From Cupriavidus sp. (lineage in GTDB: Bacteria; Pseudomonadota; Gammaproteobacteria; Burkholderiales; Burkholderiaceae), in contig JABFVP010000301.1 in the NCBI GenBank assembly GCA_013362725.1, positions 1 through 26,002 of the forward strand: a stretch of 26,002 bases of DNA. The letters are read 5' to 3'. A program made the translations under genes and the position numbers. A model generated the notes under the pieces. That model was not told where the DNA came from and ran no database searches. It worked only from the letters and a program-made list of their open reading frames with translations. Positions 7,599-14,612 of this stretch are shown here, piece by piece. Positions within the stretch are counted from its first letter, which is position 1; the number at the start of each line of letters is the position of its first letter.

Positions 7599-8372
7599 TC
7601 ATGGCACCTCGCGCACGGCGCGTGCGTCGCGCGCAGCGCGGCGCTGCCGGCGTCGCTGCCGTGCCAGCATGTTCAGCCCCTCGACCGCCGCCGAGAACGC
7701 CATCGCCGTATAGATGTAGCCCTTTGGCACATGCGTGCCGAGCCCCTCTGCGATCAGCGTCATGCCGATCATCATCAGGAAGGCCAGCGCCAGCATCACG
7801 ATGGTCGGGTTGCGGTTGATGAAGTTGGCCAGCGGCGTCGCCGCGAACAGCATCGCCATCACCGCCGCGATCACGGCGACGAACATGATCTGCACGTGTT
7901 CGGTCATGCCGACCGCGGTGATGATGCTGTCGATCGAAAATACCAGGTCCAGCACCAGGATCTGGCCGATGGCGGCGGCAAAGCTGTGCACCGCCTGGGT
8001 CGTGCCGCTTTCCTCGCCTTCTTCGGCGGTGGAGACGTGGTGATGGATTTCGCGCGTGGCCTTCCACACCAGGAAGCCGCCGCCCGCGAGCAGGATCAGG
8101 TCGCGCCACGACAGGCCATGGCCCAGCACGGTGAAAAGCGGCTGGGTCAGCGTGACGATAAAGGCGATGGTCGCCAGCAGGCCCAGGCGCAGCAGCAGCG
8201 CCAGGCTGATGCCGATCTTGCGGGCCTTGTCCCGCATCTCAACGGGCAGCTTGTTGGTCAGGATCGAGATAAAGATCAGGTTGTCGATCCCCAGCACGAT
8301 TTCCATGGCCACCAGCGTGGCCAGTGCCGCCCAGGCGGCGGGATCCTGCAGCAATGCCAACGTCGCTTCCAT
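7599..8372 (-). CDS. TerC-family integral membrane protein
   Basis: The 257-residue protein has about seven hydrophobic segments. It carries the two family-defining acidic motifs: MEIVLGIDNLIFISIL (23-38, Glu24, Asp30, Asn31) and LDLVFSIDSIITAVGM (141-156, Asp142, Asp148). TerC/YgdQ/YkoY-type proteins sit in the inner membrane, and several have been linked to manganese export or metalation of exported proteins. A loop with HHH at about 110-112 and an acidic patch (AEEGEE) lies between the halves. The C-terminus is strongly basic (RQRRRQRRAARDARAVR). CCGGAG precedes the ATG. I looked for a yybP-ykoY manganese riboswitch upstream and saw none. It is divergent from the PanE-like gene. Confidence 0.88.
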   Translation of the reverse strand: MEATLALLQDPAAWAALATLVAMEIVLGIDNLIFISILTNKLPVEMRDKARKIGISLALLLRLGLLATIAFIVTLTQPLFTVLGHGLSWRDLILLAGGGFLVWKATREIHHHVSTAEEGEESGTTQAVHSFAAAIGQILVLDLVFSIDSIITAVGMTEHVQIMFVAVIAAVMAMLFAATPLANFINRNPTIVMLALAFLMMIGMTLIAEGLGTHVPKGYIYTAMAFSAAVEGLNMLARQRRRQRRAARDARAVREVP

Positions 8373-8486
8373 GGAGGCTCCGGAGTGAAAGGAGGGCGCA
8401 TGAAGGTTTCATGTTAGCGCAGCGTCGCATGGCGGCGCAGCCTGTCACCGAAAGATAAAGGCCGGTTGGACGGGGTTACGTGCAGG

Positions 8487-8513
8487 TTGCCATGTGTCGG
8501 TATGGAATATAGT
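8487..8513 (+). promoter_or_regulatory. Candidate promoter of the PanE-like gene
   Basis: TTGCCA (8487-8492) and TATAGT (8508-8513, five of six matches) are spaced by 15 bases, slightly short. The operator-like motif at 8512-8526 begins at the -10 element, a position suited to repression. This is a weak pattern match. Confidence 0.35.
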
Positions 8514-8526
8514 ATGTGATATATCA
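8512..8526 (+). promoter_or_regulatory. Operator-like site 1 (before the PanE-like gene)
   Basis: GTATG followed by the palindrome TGATATATCA. It is identical over 15 bases to the site at 17814-17828 and to the reverse complement of the sites at 10775-10789 and 18004-18018. It lies 32 bases before the PanE-like start codon. The recurrence only around oxalate genes suggests binding of the GntR protein encoded at 9804. Confidence 0.7.
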
Positions 8527-8558
8527 AAATATCCAATGAGCCATCAAGGAGGCAGCAT

Positions 8559-9536
8559 ATGAAAGTCTGTATCTACGGCGCCGGTGCCATCGGCGGCTAT
8601 GTCGGGGCGCAGCTGGCGCGCGCGGGGGCCGAGGTCAGCTTCGTCGCGCGCGGACCCCACCTCGCGGCAATGCAGGAGCACGGCGTCAAGCTGCTGATCG
8701 ACGGCGAGGAGCGCGTCGCCAAGGTGCGCTGCACCAGCGATGCGCGTGAACTGGGGCACCAGGACTATGTGTTCATCACGCTCAAGGCGCATTCGGTGCC
8801 CGGGGTGGTGGACCAGATGCAGCCGCTGCTGGGGCCGGACACCGCGATCGTGACCGGGGTCAACGGCATTCCTTACTGGTATTTCTACAAGCACGGCGGC
8901 GAGCTGGCCGGCCGCACGCTGGAAAGCGTCGATCCCGGCGGGCGCCAGTGGCAGCGCCTGGGGCCGGAGCGGGCCATCGGCTGCGTGGTCTATCCCGCTG
9001 CCGAAATCGTCGCGCCTGGCGTGATCAAGCATGTCTACGGCAAGAAATTTCCGCTGGGTGAGCCGGACGGCAGCCGCTCCGCGCGTGTGACCCGGCTCAG
9101 CGAAATGATGATGGCGGCCGACCTCGACGCCCCCGTGCGCGACAACATTCGCGACGAGATCTGGCTCAAGCTGTGGGGCAACCTGTGCTTCAACCCGATC
9201 AGCGCGCTGACCCACGCCACGCTCGACGTCATCACCGCCGACCCCGCCACGCGCGCGCTGTCGCGCCAGATGATGGTGGAGGCGCAGGGCATCGCCGAGC
9301 GCTTCGGGGTGAAGTTCCGCGTCGACGTGGAGCGGCGCATCGACGGCGCCGGCGCCGTGGGCGCGCACAAAACCTCGATGCTGCAGGACCTGGAGGCGGG
9401 GCGGGCCATGGAAATCGACCCGCTGCTGACGGTGGTGCAGGAAATGGGGCGGCTGGTGGGCGAGCCGACGCCGATGTGCGATGCCGTGCTGGGGCTGATC
9501 AAGCAGCGCGACGCAATGGCCAAGCTGGCCGCCTGA
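8559..9536 (+). CDS. panE: PanE/ApbA-family reductase; candidate oxalyl-CoA reductase
   Basis: The 325-residue protein belongs to the ketopantoate reductase fold. The N-terminal Rossmann domain opens with MKVCIYGAGAIGG (GAGAIG at 7-12). The C-terminal helical domain has the catalytic-lysine segment DEIWLKLWGNLCFNPISALT and the segment HKTSMLQDLEAGRAMEIDPL carrying the conserved glutamate. It should use NADPH. The ribosome binding site AAGGAGG precedes the ATG. Ketopantoate reduction is the textbook role. However, the gene shares its operator motif with frc and oxc, and a PanE-like protein (PanE2) was reported, as I recall, as the oxalyl-CoA reductase of Methylobacterium extorquens. I therefore infer reduction of oxalyl-CoA to glyoxylate. 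The family call is firm and the substrate is inference. Confidence 0.88.
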   Translation: MKVCIYGAGAIGGYVGAQLARAGAEVSFVARGPHLAAMQEHGVKLLIDGEERVAKVRCTSDARELGHQDYVFITLKAHSVPGVVDQMQPLLGPDTAIVTGVNGIPYWYFYKHGGELAGRTLESVDPGGRQWQRLGPERAIGCVVYPAAEIVAPGVIKHVYGKKFPLGEPDGSRSARVTRLSEMMMAADLDAPVRDNIRDEIWLKLWGNLCFNPISALTHATLDVITADPATRALSRQMMVEAQGIAERFGVKFRVDVERRIDGAGAVGAHKTSMLQDLEAGRAMEIDPLLTVVQEMGRLVGEPTPMCDAVLGLIKQRDAMAKLAA

Positions 9537-9544
9537 AGAAACCG

Positions 9545-9569
9545 GGGACGCCGCCGGGTCAGGCGTCCC
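9545..9569 (+). terminator. Hairpin after the PanE-like gene
   Basis: GGGACGCC and GGCGTCCC form a perfect 8-bp stem with a 9-base loop, starting 9 bases after the stop. There is no T-tract, so it may only stabilise the mRNA 3' end. Confidence 0.4.
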
Positions 9570-9635
9570 TCGAAGGGCGGGCCGGGCACGACGTGACGCG
9601 TGGCCGGCTCGCAAAGTCGTAGGGCAGGGCGATTG

Positions 9636-9650
9636 TGATATACCATATAC
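9636..9650 (+). promoter_or_regulatory. Operator-like site 2 (before gntR)
   Basis: TGATATACCATATAC matches 13 of 15 bases of the TGATATATCACATAC motif seen before frc and oxc, in the same orientation. It is the most divergent copy and lies 154 bases before the gntR start, suggesting autoregulation. Confidence 0.55.
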
Positions 9651-9691
9651 GACAGGCCGCGCACCGCTTCTGTGCCGATGCATGTGGAGCG

Positions 9692-9711
9692 CGCATCGTT
9701 TGATGCGTTTT
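9692..9711 (+). terminator. Small hairpin with T-run in the gntR leader
   Basis: CGCATC, a GTTT loop and GATGCG are followed directly by TTTTC. It could terminate panE read-through, or attenuate gntR if transcription starts upstream of it. CATAAT (9712-9717) immediately after could be a -10, which would leave the hairpin outside the transcript. Confidence 0.35.
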
Positions 9712-9803
9712 CATAATGGGTCAGGCGTTTTTGCTAAGCTGTGCAGCAATGCGGCGGGCAGCCATTCCGGCCGCCCGGCCGCCGGTCTCACACGAGCACA
9801 TTC

Positions 9804-10523
9804 ATGTCTGCGCAAAGCCAATCCATCGTCCAGCCCAACGGGCTGTCCCTGTCGGTACAACCGATCAACGCCGGCGCCAGCCTGCGCGACCAGGCCTACG
9901 CCATGCTGCGCCAGGCCATCGCCGACGCCGACATCTACCAGTCGCGCGACGAGATCCGGCTGGATGAGCGGGTGCTGAGCGAGGCCATGGGCGTGAGCCG
10001 CACGCCGATCCGCGAGGCCATGACGCTGCTGGAGCAGGAAGGCTTCCTGCGCACCGTGCCGCGGCGCGGCATCTACATCATGCGCAAGACCAAGCGCGAG
10101 ATCGTCGAGATGATCCAGATGTGGGCCGCGCTCGAAAGCATGGCGGCCCGGCTGGCTACCCAGAACGCTACCGACGCCGAGATCGCGCAGTTGCGCAGCA
10201 TGTTCGACAGCTTCCGCGACTCGACCCCGGCCGAGCATATCGAAGAGTATTCCGACGCCAATATCGCGTTCCACCAGGCGATCGTGCAGTTGTCCAAGTC
10301 GCACATCATCATGGACACGATCCGCAACATCTTTATCCACGTGCGCGCGATCCGGAAGATGACGATCTCGCAGAGCGACCGCGCGGCGCGATCGATCGTC
10401 GACCACCTGCGCATCATCGAGGCGCTGGAGAGGCGGGACACCGAACTGGCGGAGCGGCTGGTGCGGCAGCATTCGCTGGACCTCGCCGACTACGTCGAGA
10501 AGCACTGCGATTTCCTGGACTGA
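9804..10523 (+). CDS. GntR-family FCD regulator, probable regulator of the oxalate genes
   Basis: From ATG 9804 the protein has 239 residues. The winged helix lies at about 28-95, with MGVSRTPIREAMTLLEQEGF (62-81). The FCD domain follows, with Asp151, His157 (IAFHQ), His201 (DHLRI) and His223 (RQHSL) in the spacing of the metal-binding, carboxylate-sensing FCD type. The frame is open back to 9741, but the domain and usual length favour 9804. The ribosome binding site is weak. Its position between the PanE-like gene and frc, and the TGATATATCA-type sites before itself and its neighbours, make it the likely regulator of oxalate use. The ligand could be oxalate, oxalyl-CoA or glyoxylate, which sequence cannot settle. 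A strong terminator follows it. Confidence 0.9.
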   Translation: MSAQSQSIVQPNGLSLSVQPINAGASLRDQAYAMLRQAIADADIYQSRDEIRLDERVLSEAMGVSRTPIREAMTLLEQEGFLRTVPRRGIYIMRKTKREIVEMIQMWAALESMAARLATQNATDAEIAQLRSMFDSFRDSTPAEHIEEYSDANIAFHQAIVQLSKSHIIMDTIRNIFIHVRAIRKMTISQSDRAARSIVDHLRIIEALERRDTELAERLVRQHSLDLADYVEKHCDFLD

Positions 10524-10549
10524 TCACGGACACCGGCGAGGCGCATAAG

Positions 10550-10579
10550 GCGGCGGACTTCGGTCCGCCGCTTTGCTTT
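10550..10579 (+). terminator. Strong rho-independent terminator of gntR
   Basis: GCGGCGGAC, a TTCG tetraloop and GTCCGCCGC form a 9-bp perfect stem followed by TTTGCTTT, 26 bases after the gntR stop. It separates gntR from the frc transcription unit. Confidence 0.85.
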
Positions 10580-10617
10580 GGGACCGCGCCATGCCTGCGA
10601 AGGCATTTCGCTCAATG

Positions 10618-10632
10618 GTGTGTGATATATCA
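10618..10632 (+). promoter_or_regulatory. Operator-like site 3 (distal, before frc)
   Basis: GTGTG plus TGATATATCA, one base different from the GTATG form. It lies 152 bases upstream (centre to centre) of site 4 and faces it in inverted orientation. The 313-base gap between gntR and frc otherwise holds only the terminator and the frc promoter. Confidence 0.65.
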
Positions 10633-10763
10633 ATGTGAAAAGCGGCAGGGCCTTTATGTCAGCAAACCGCTGAAAACGCCCGCTCTTATGCCTTCCGTAG
10701 CTGCATCTTCCGCGCGTGCTGCGTCGCATCGTCGATATTTGCCCCGGAAGCACCAAACTCCTC

Positions 10764-10792
10764 TTGCTCTCTTCTGATATATCACATACCGT
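10764..10792 (+). promoter_or_regulatory. Probable promoter of frc (first copy)
   Basis: TTGCTC (10764-10769) and TACCGT (10787-10792) have the ideal 17-base spacing. The oxc promoter at 17993-18021 has the same TTGC, spacing, -10 and spacer operator. The hexamers are weak, which would fit an activated or tightly repressed promoter. Confidence 0.55.
10775..10789 (+). promoter_or_regulatory. Operator-like site 4 (proximal, in the frc promoter)
   Basis: TGATATATCACATAC lies in the spacer and reaches the -10 of the frc promoter. With the following CGTATGTCATCA it is identical, over 28 bases including the preceding C, to the region before oxc. The CATACCGTATG part is itself a short inverted repeat. 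Confidence 0.75.
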
Positions 10793-10836
10793 ATGTCATC
10801 AGAGACTACAAATAGCGGAAGAGGAGACCCTTCGCA

Positions 10837-12069
10837 ATGGAAACCAAAGCCCTGCAAGGAGTGCGCATCCTGGACATGACCCACGTCCAGGCGGGACCGT
10901 CGGCGACGCAGTTGATGGCGTGGCTGGGCGCGGACGTGATCAAGGTGGAGATGCCGGGACGCGGCGACATCACGCGCAGCCAGCTGCGCGACGTGCCGAA
11001 CGCCGACAGCCTGTACTTCACCATGCTCAACTCGAACAAGCGCAGCCTGACGCTGAACATGAAGACGCCCGAAGGCAAGGCGCTGCTCGAGGACCTGATC
11101 CAGCGCAGCGACGTGCTGATCGAGAACTTCGGCCCCGGCGTGCTGGCGCGCGCGGGCTTCGACTGGGACCACATGCAGGACCTGAACCCGCGCCTGGTCT
11201 ATGCCTCGATCAAGGGCTTCGGTCCGGGCCCCTACGCTGACTGCAAGGCCTACGAGAACGTGGCGCAGTGCATGGGCGGCTCGGCTTCGACCACCGGCGA
11301 GGCCGACGGCGTGCCGATGGTGACCGGCGCGCAGATCGGCGATTCCGGCACCGGCGTCCATGCCGTGGTCGGCATCCTCGCCGCGCTGCTGCAGCGCGAG
11401 CACACCGGCCGCGGCCAGCGCGTGGAAGTAGCGATGCAGGACGCGGTGCTGAACCTGTGCCGGGTCAAGCTGCGTGACCAGCAGCGCCTCGCCAACGGGC
11501 CGCTGCGTGAATATCCCAACGAAGAATTCGGCGACCACGTGCCGCGCGCGGGCAACGCCTCGGGCGGCGGGCAGCCGGGTGCGGCGCTGCGCTGCTCGCC
11601 GGGCGGCCCCAATGACTATGTCTACGTCATCATCCAGCCGCAGGGCTGGGAGCCGCTGATGCGCCTGTGCGGGCGCGAGGACCTGATCACCAACCCGGAC
11701 TACGCCACGCCCGAAGCGCGCCTCAAGCACCTGGCCGACTGCTTCGCCGTGATCGAGAAGTGGACGCGCGGCATCAGCAAGTTCGAGGTGATGGCGGCGC
11801 TGAACGAGGTCGATGTGCCGTGCGGCCCGATCCTGTCGATGAAGGACCTGATCGAGGACGAGTCGCTGTACCAGCGCGGCTACCTGGTCGAGCTGGAGCA
11901 TCCGCAGCGCGGCAACTACGTGCAGCTCGGTTGCCCGATCACGCTGTCGGCGTCGCCGGTGCAGGTGGAACGCTCGCCGCTGCTGGGCGAGCACACCGAG
12001 GAGATCCTCGAGTGGCTGGGCCGAACGCCCGCGCAGATCGCCGCGATGAAGCTGGCCGGCGCGGTATGA
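10837..12069 (+). CDS. frc: Formyl-CoA:oxalate CoA-transferase (first copy)
   Basis: The 410-residue protein is a class III CoA-transferase. It has the N-terminal HVQAGP (16-21, Gln18), LYFTMLNSNKRSL, and ENFGPGVL. The catalytic Asp169 is in QIGDSGTG, the equivalent of Asp169 in characterised formyl-CoA transferases. The glycine loop reads SGGGQPG (242-248), where the second copy at 19991 has GGGGQPG, and the following residues (AALRCSPGGP) also differ. It should transfer CoA from formyl-CoA to oxalate in the cytosol. A shift in acyl donor, such as acetyl- or succinyl-CoA, is possible. AAGAGGAGA provides the ribosome binding site. It probably heads an operon with the FAA hydrolase and pntAB. 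Confidence 0.92.
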   Translation: METKALQGVRILDMTHVQAGPSATQLMAWLGADVIKVEMPGRGDITRSQLRDVPNADSLYFTMLNSNKRSLTLNMKTPEGKALLEDLIQRSDVLIENFGPGVLARAGFDWDHMQDLNPRLVYASIKGFGPGPYADCKAYENVAQCMGGSASTTGEADGVPMVTGAQIGDSGTGVHAVVGILAALLQREHTGRGQRVEVAMQDAVLNLCRVKLRDQQRLANGPLREYPNEEFGDHVPRAGNASGGGQPGAALRCSPGGPNDYVYVIIQPQGWEPLMRLCGREDLITNPDYATPEARLKHLADCFAVIEKWTRGISKFEVMAALNEVDVPCGPILSMKDLIEDESLYQRGYLVELEHPQRGNYVQLGCPITLSASPVQVERSPLLGEHTEEILEWLGRTPAQIAAMKLAGAV

Positions 12070-12092
12070 GGCTGCCCTGATGCGATGGCCGC

Positions 12093-12120
12093 CGTCATTC
12101 CCGCCGGCGCGGGAAGGACG
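12093..12120. repeat. REP-like palindromic element between frc and the FAA-hydrolase gene
   Basis: CGTCATTCCCGC, a four-base CGGC loop and GCGGGAAGGACG form 12-base arms with one mismatch. The core CGTCATTCCCGC...GCGGGAA is the common form of dispersed palindromic repeats in many Proteobacteria, whose translation typically reads VIPAGAG. Only one copy is in the window. In the mRNA it would form a stable hairpin within the operon. Confidence 0.5.
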
Positions 12121-12216
12121 AGCGCGCCGCGCCATCCCGCTTTTCCTCCTTTCCAAGATCCCTGCAACCGACATCGGCGCAGGCGGGCCTTCCTTTGCCT
12201 GCGCAAGGAGCATGCT

Positions 12217-12999
12217 GTGCAAACCTGGATTCGTTTTCGCCGCGCCGACGGCAGCATCGGCCATGGCCGTATCGATCAGGCCGACCCCAACCGCGTCGTC
12301 GAATATGATCGCGACGGCTTCGACAATCCCAGCCCCACCGGCGCGGTGCATGACCGCGCTGCGCTGAGCGCGGTCGCGCCATGCGCGCCAAGCAAGGTGG
12401 TGGCGCTTTGGAACAACTTCCACGCGCTCGCGCGCAAGCTGGAGAAGCCGGTGCCGACCCATCCGTTGTTCCTGATCAAGCCGGCGTCGTCGCTGGCCGG
12501 TCCCAACGACGCCGTGCAGCGCCCCAAGAGCTATGACGGCAAGATCGTCTACGAGGGCGAGCTGGGTATCGTCATCGGCAAGAAGGCGCGCAACGTGACG
12601 GTGGCGGAGGCCGGCGCCCATATCTTCGGCTACACCATCGTCAACGACGTGACCGCGGCCGAGCTGATCACGGCCGATCCCAATTTCCCGCAATGGACCC
12701 GCGCCAAGGGCTTCGACACCTTCGGCTGCATCGGCCCGGCCATCGTCACCGGCTTCAACTGGAAAGCCGCAAGCGTGGTCACGCGATTGGACGGGGTGGA
12801 GCGGCAGAACTACCCGCTGTCGGACATGATCTTCTCGCCCGAGGAGCAGGTCAGCCGGATCTCGCAAGACCTGACGCTGATGCCGGGCGACGTGATCGCC
12901 GTGGGCACTTCGCTGGGCGTGGGTTCGATGAAGGATGGTGCCGTGGTCGAGGTGTCGATCGCCGGCATCGGCTCGCTGGTCAACCACGTGCGCGGCTGA
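12217..12999 (+). CDS. Fumarylacetoacetate hydrolase family protein
   Basis: I chose GTG 12217 because AGGAG lies seven bases upstream and the protein then begins at the domain (MQTWIRFRRADG). The open frame back to 12085 translates the REP-like repeat and is not real coding. The 260-residue protein has the divalent-metal motif YEGELGIVIG (112-121, Glu113 and Glu115), NDVTAAEL (143-150, Asp144), and TRAKGFDTFGCIGP (161-174), all typical of the family that cleaves or decarboxylates acylpyruvate-like 2-oxo acids. FAHD1-type members act on oxaloacetate or acylpyruvates. Its place between frc and pntA suggests a role in oxalate or C2-C4 oxo-acid metabolism. The substrate is not known. Confidence 0.87.
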   Translation: MQTWIRFRRADGSIGHGRIDQADPNRVVEYDRDGFDNPSPTGAVHDRAALSAVAPCAPSKVVALWNNFHALARKLEKPVPTHPLFLIKPASSLAGPNDAVQRPKSYDGKIVYEGELGIVIGKKARNVTVAEAGAHIFGYTIVNDVTAAELITADPNFPQWTRAKGFDTFGCIGPAIVTGFNWKAASVVTRLDGVERQNYPLSDMIFSPEEQVSRISQDLTLMPGDVIAVGTSLGVGSMKDGAVVEVSIAGIGSLVNHVRG

Positions 13000-13036
13000 G
13001 CCGGTGCCGGATCCCTTTACTGAAACGGTGAATGCC

Positions 13037-14596
13037 ATGCCAATGACGATCGGTGTGCCGCGCGAGGTCCACCCGGGCGAGCGGCGCGTTGCCGCGACCC
13101 CGGACTCGGTCAAGGAACTGCTCAAGCTGGGCTATCAGGTGGTAGTGGAGACCGGTGCCGGCCTGGAAGCGTCGTTCTCGGACGACGACTACCGCGCCGC
13201 CGGCGCGGCCATTGTCGATGCGGCCAGCCTGTGGGCCTCGGTCGACGTGGTGGTCAAGGTGCGCCCGCCGCAGGTCCACCCCAGCCTGGGAGTGGAAGAG
13301 GCGGCGCTGCTGAAGAAGCATGCCACGCTGATCGGCTTTGTCTGGCCGGCGCAGCAGATGCCGATGCTCGAGCGCCTGGCGCAGCGCGGCGCCACGGTGC
13401 TGGCGATGGACTGCGTGCCGCGCATCTCGCGCGCACAGAAGCTGGATGCGCTCAGCTCGATGGCGAACATGGCCGGCTACCGCGCGGTGATCGAAGCCGC
13501 GCATGCCTTCGGCCGGCCCTTTGCCGGGCAGATTACCGCCGCGGGCAAGATTCCGCCGGCGCGCGTGCTGGTGATCGGCGCGGGCGTGGCGGGGCTGGCG
13601 GCGATCGGCGCCGCGCGCAGCCTGGGCGCGGTGGTGCGCGCCTTCGATACGCGGCCGGTGGTGCGCCAGCAGATCGAGAGCCTGGGCGCGGAATTCCTCA
13701 CGGTCGAGATCGAAGAAGACGGCAGCGGCAGCGGCGGCTACGCCAAGGAGATGAGCCCGGCCTTCATCGAAGCGGAGATGCGGCTTTTTGCCGAGCAGGC
13801 GCGCGAGGTCGACATCATCATCACCACCGCGCTGATTCCCGGCAAGCCCGCGCCCAGGCTGCTGGAAGCCGGCACCGTCGCGCTGATGCGCGCCGGCAGC
13901 GTGGTGGTCGACCTGGCCGCCGAGCAGGGCGGCAACTGCGTGCTGACCGTGCCGGGCGAAAGCGTGCGCCGGGACGGCGTCACCATCATCGGCTACACCG
14001 ACCTGCCCAGCCGCATGGCGGCGCAGGCGAGCCAGCTCTATGGCACCAATATCCGCCACCTGCTGAGCGAGCTGACGCCGGCCAAGGACGGCCAGCTGGT
14101 GGTGGACATGGACGACGAGATGATCCGCGGCGCGACGGTGTTGCACCAGGGCGCGGTGACCTGGCCGCCGCCGCCGCTGACGGTGGCGGTGCCGCAGCAG
14201 CAGGCGCCGGCGGAAGTCCCGGCGCCAACCGAAGCCGCGCCGCCGCGCAGCCGTACCGGCACCACGCTGATGGCACTGGCGCTGGCGGCCGCTGCGCTGC
14301 TGGGACTGGGCGCGGTCGCGCCACCGGCCTTCATGGCGCATTTCACGGTGTTCGTGCTGGCGATCTTCGTCGGCTACCAGGTGGTGTGGAACGTCACCGC
14401 GGCGCTGCACACGCCGCTGATGAGCGTGACCAACGCCATCAGCGGGATCATCGTGGTGGGGGCGCTGGTGCAGCTGGGCAAGCCGTCGCTGCTGACGGCG
14501 GTGATCGCGGGCTGCGCGGTGCTGGTGGCCACCATCAATATCGCCGGGGGTTTCCTGGTGACGCAGCGCATGCTGAAGCTGTTCCAGCGCGACTAA
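13037..14596 (+). CDS. pntA: NAD(P) transhydrogenase subunit alpha, proton-translocating
   Basis: The 519-residue protein is a full-length alpha subunit. Domain I binds NAD(H), shown by MTIGVPREVHPGERRVAATP at the start, RAQKLDALSSMANMAGYRAV (132-151), and the Rossmann GAGVAG (181-186). After a proline/alanine-rich linker (about 390-415) come four hydrophobic segments that form part of the membrane domain, so the alpha chain is not split. With PntB it uses the proton gradient to reduce NADP with NADH. The start at 13037 was chosen for family fit, though its ribosome binding site is weak. The next in-frame ATG is two codons later. It lies 37 bases after the FAA-hydrolase gene and 16 bases before pntB. 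NADPH supply for oxalyl-CoA reduction is a reasonable inferred role. Confidence 0.95.
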   Translation: MPMTIGVPREVHPGERRVAATPDSVKELLKLGYQVVVETGAGLEASFSDDDYRAAGAAIVDAASLWASVDVVVKVRPPQVHPSLGVEEAALLKKHATLIGFVWPAQQMPMLERLAQRGATVLAMDCVPRISRAQKLDALSSMANMAGYRAVIEAAHAFGRPFAGQITAAGKIPPARVLVIGAGVAGLAAIGAARSLGAVVRAFDTRPVVRQQIESLGAEFLTVEIEEDGSGSGGYAKEMSPAFIEAEMRLFAEQAREVDIIITTALIPGKPAPRLLEAGTVALMRAGSVVVDLAAEQGGNCVLTVPGESVRRDGVTIIGYTDLPSRMAAQASQLYGTNIRHLLSELTPAKDGQLVVDMDDEMIRGATVLHQGAVTWPPPPLTVAVPQQQAPAEVPAPTEAAPPRSRTGTTLMALALAAAALLGLGAVAPPAFMAHFTVFVLAIFVGYQVVWNVTAALHTPLMSVTNAISGIIVVGALVQLGKPSLLTAVIAGCAVLVATINIAGGFLVTQRMLKLFQRD

Positions 14597-14612
14597 GGCC
14601 AGGGAGAGAACC

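Noticed and set aside
8373..8486. Possible yybP-ykoY manganese riboswitch in the TerC leader
   Set aside because: No conserved riboswitch core or multi-stem pattern could be seen. The leader is short and contains only a trivial ATGAA/TTCAT repeat.
10654..13125. 823-residue open frame on the minus strand, and similar long frames at 12980-14632, 14535-16091 and 18083-19933
   Set aside because: These are antisense shadows of frc, pntA, pntB and oxc caused by high GC. They are rich in His, Arg and Gln with no domain, and the opposite strand carries clear families.
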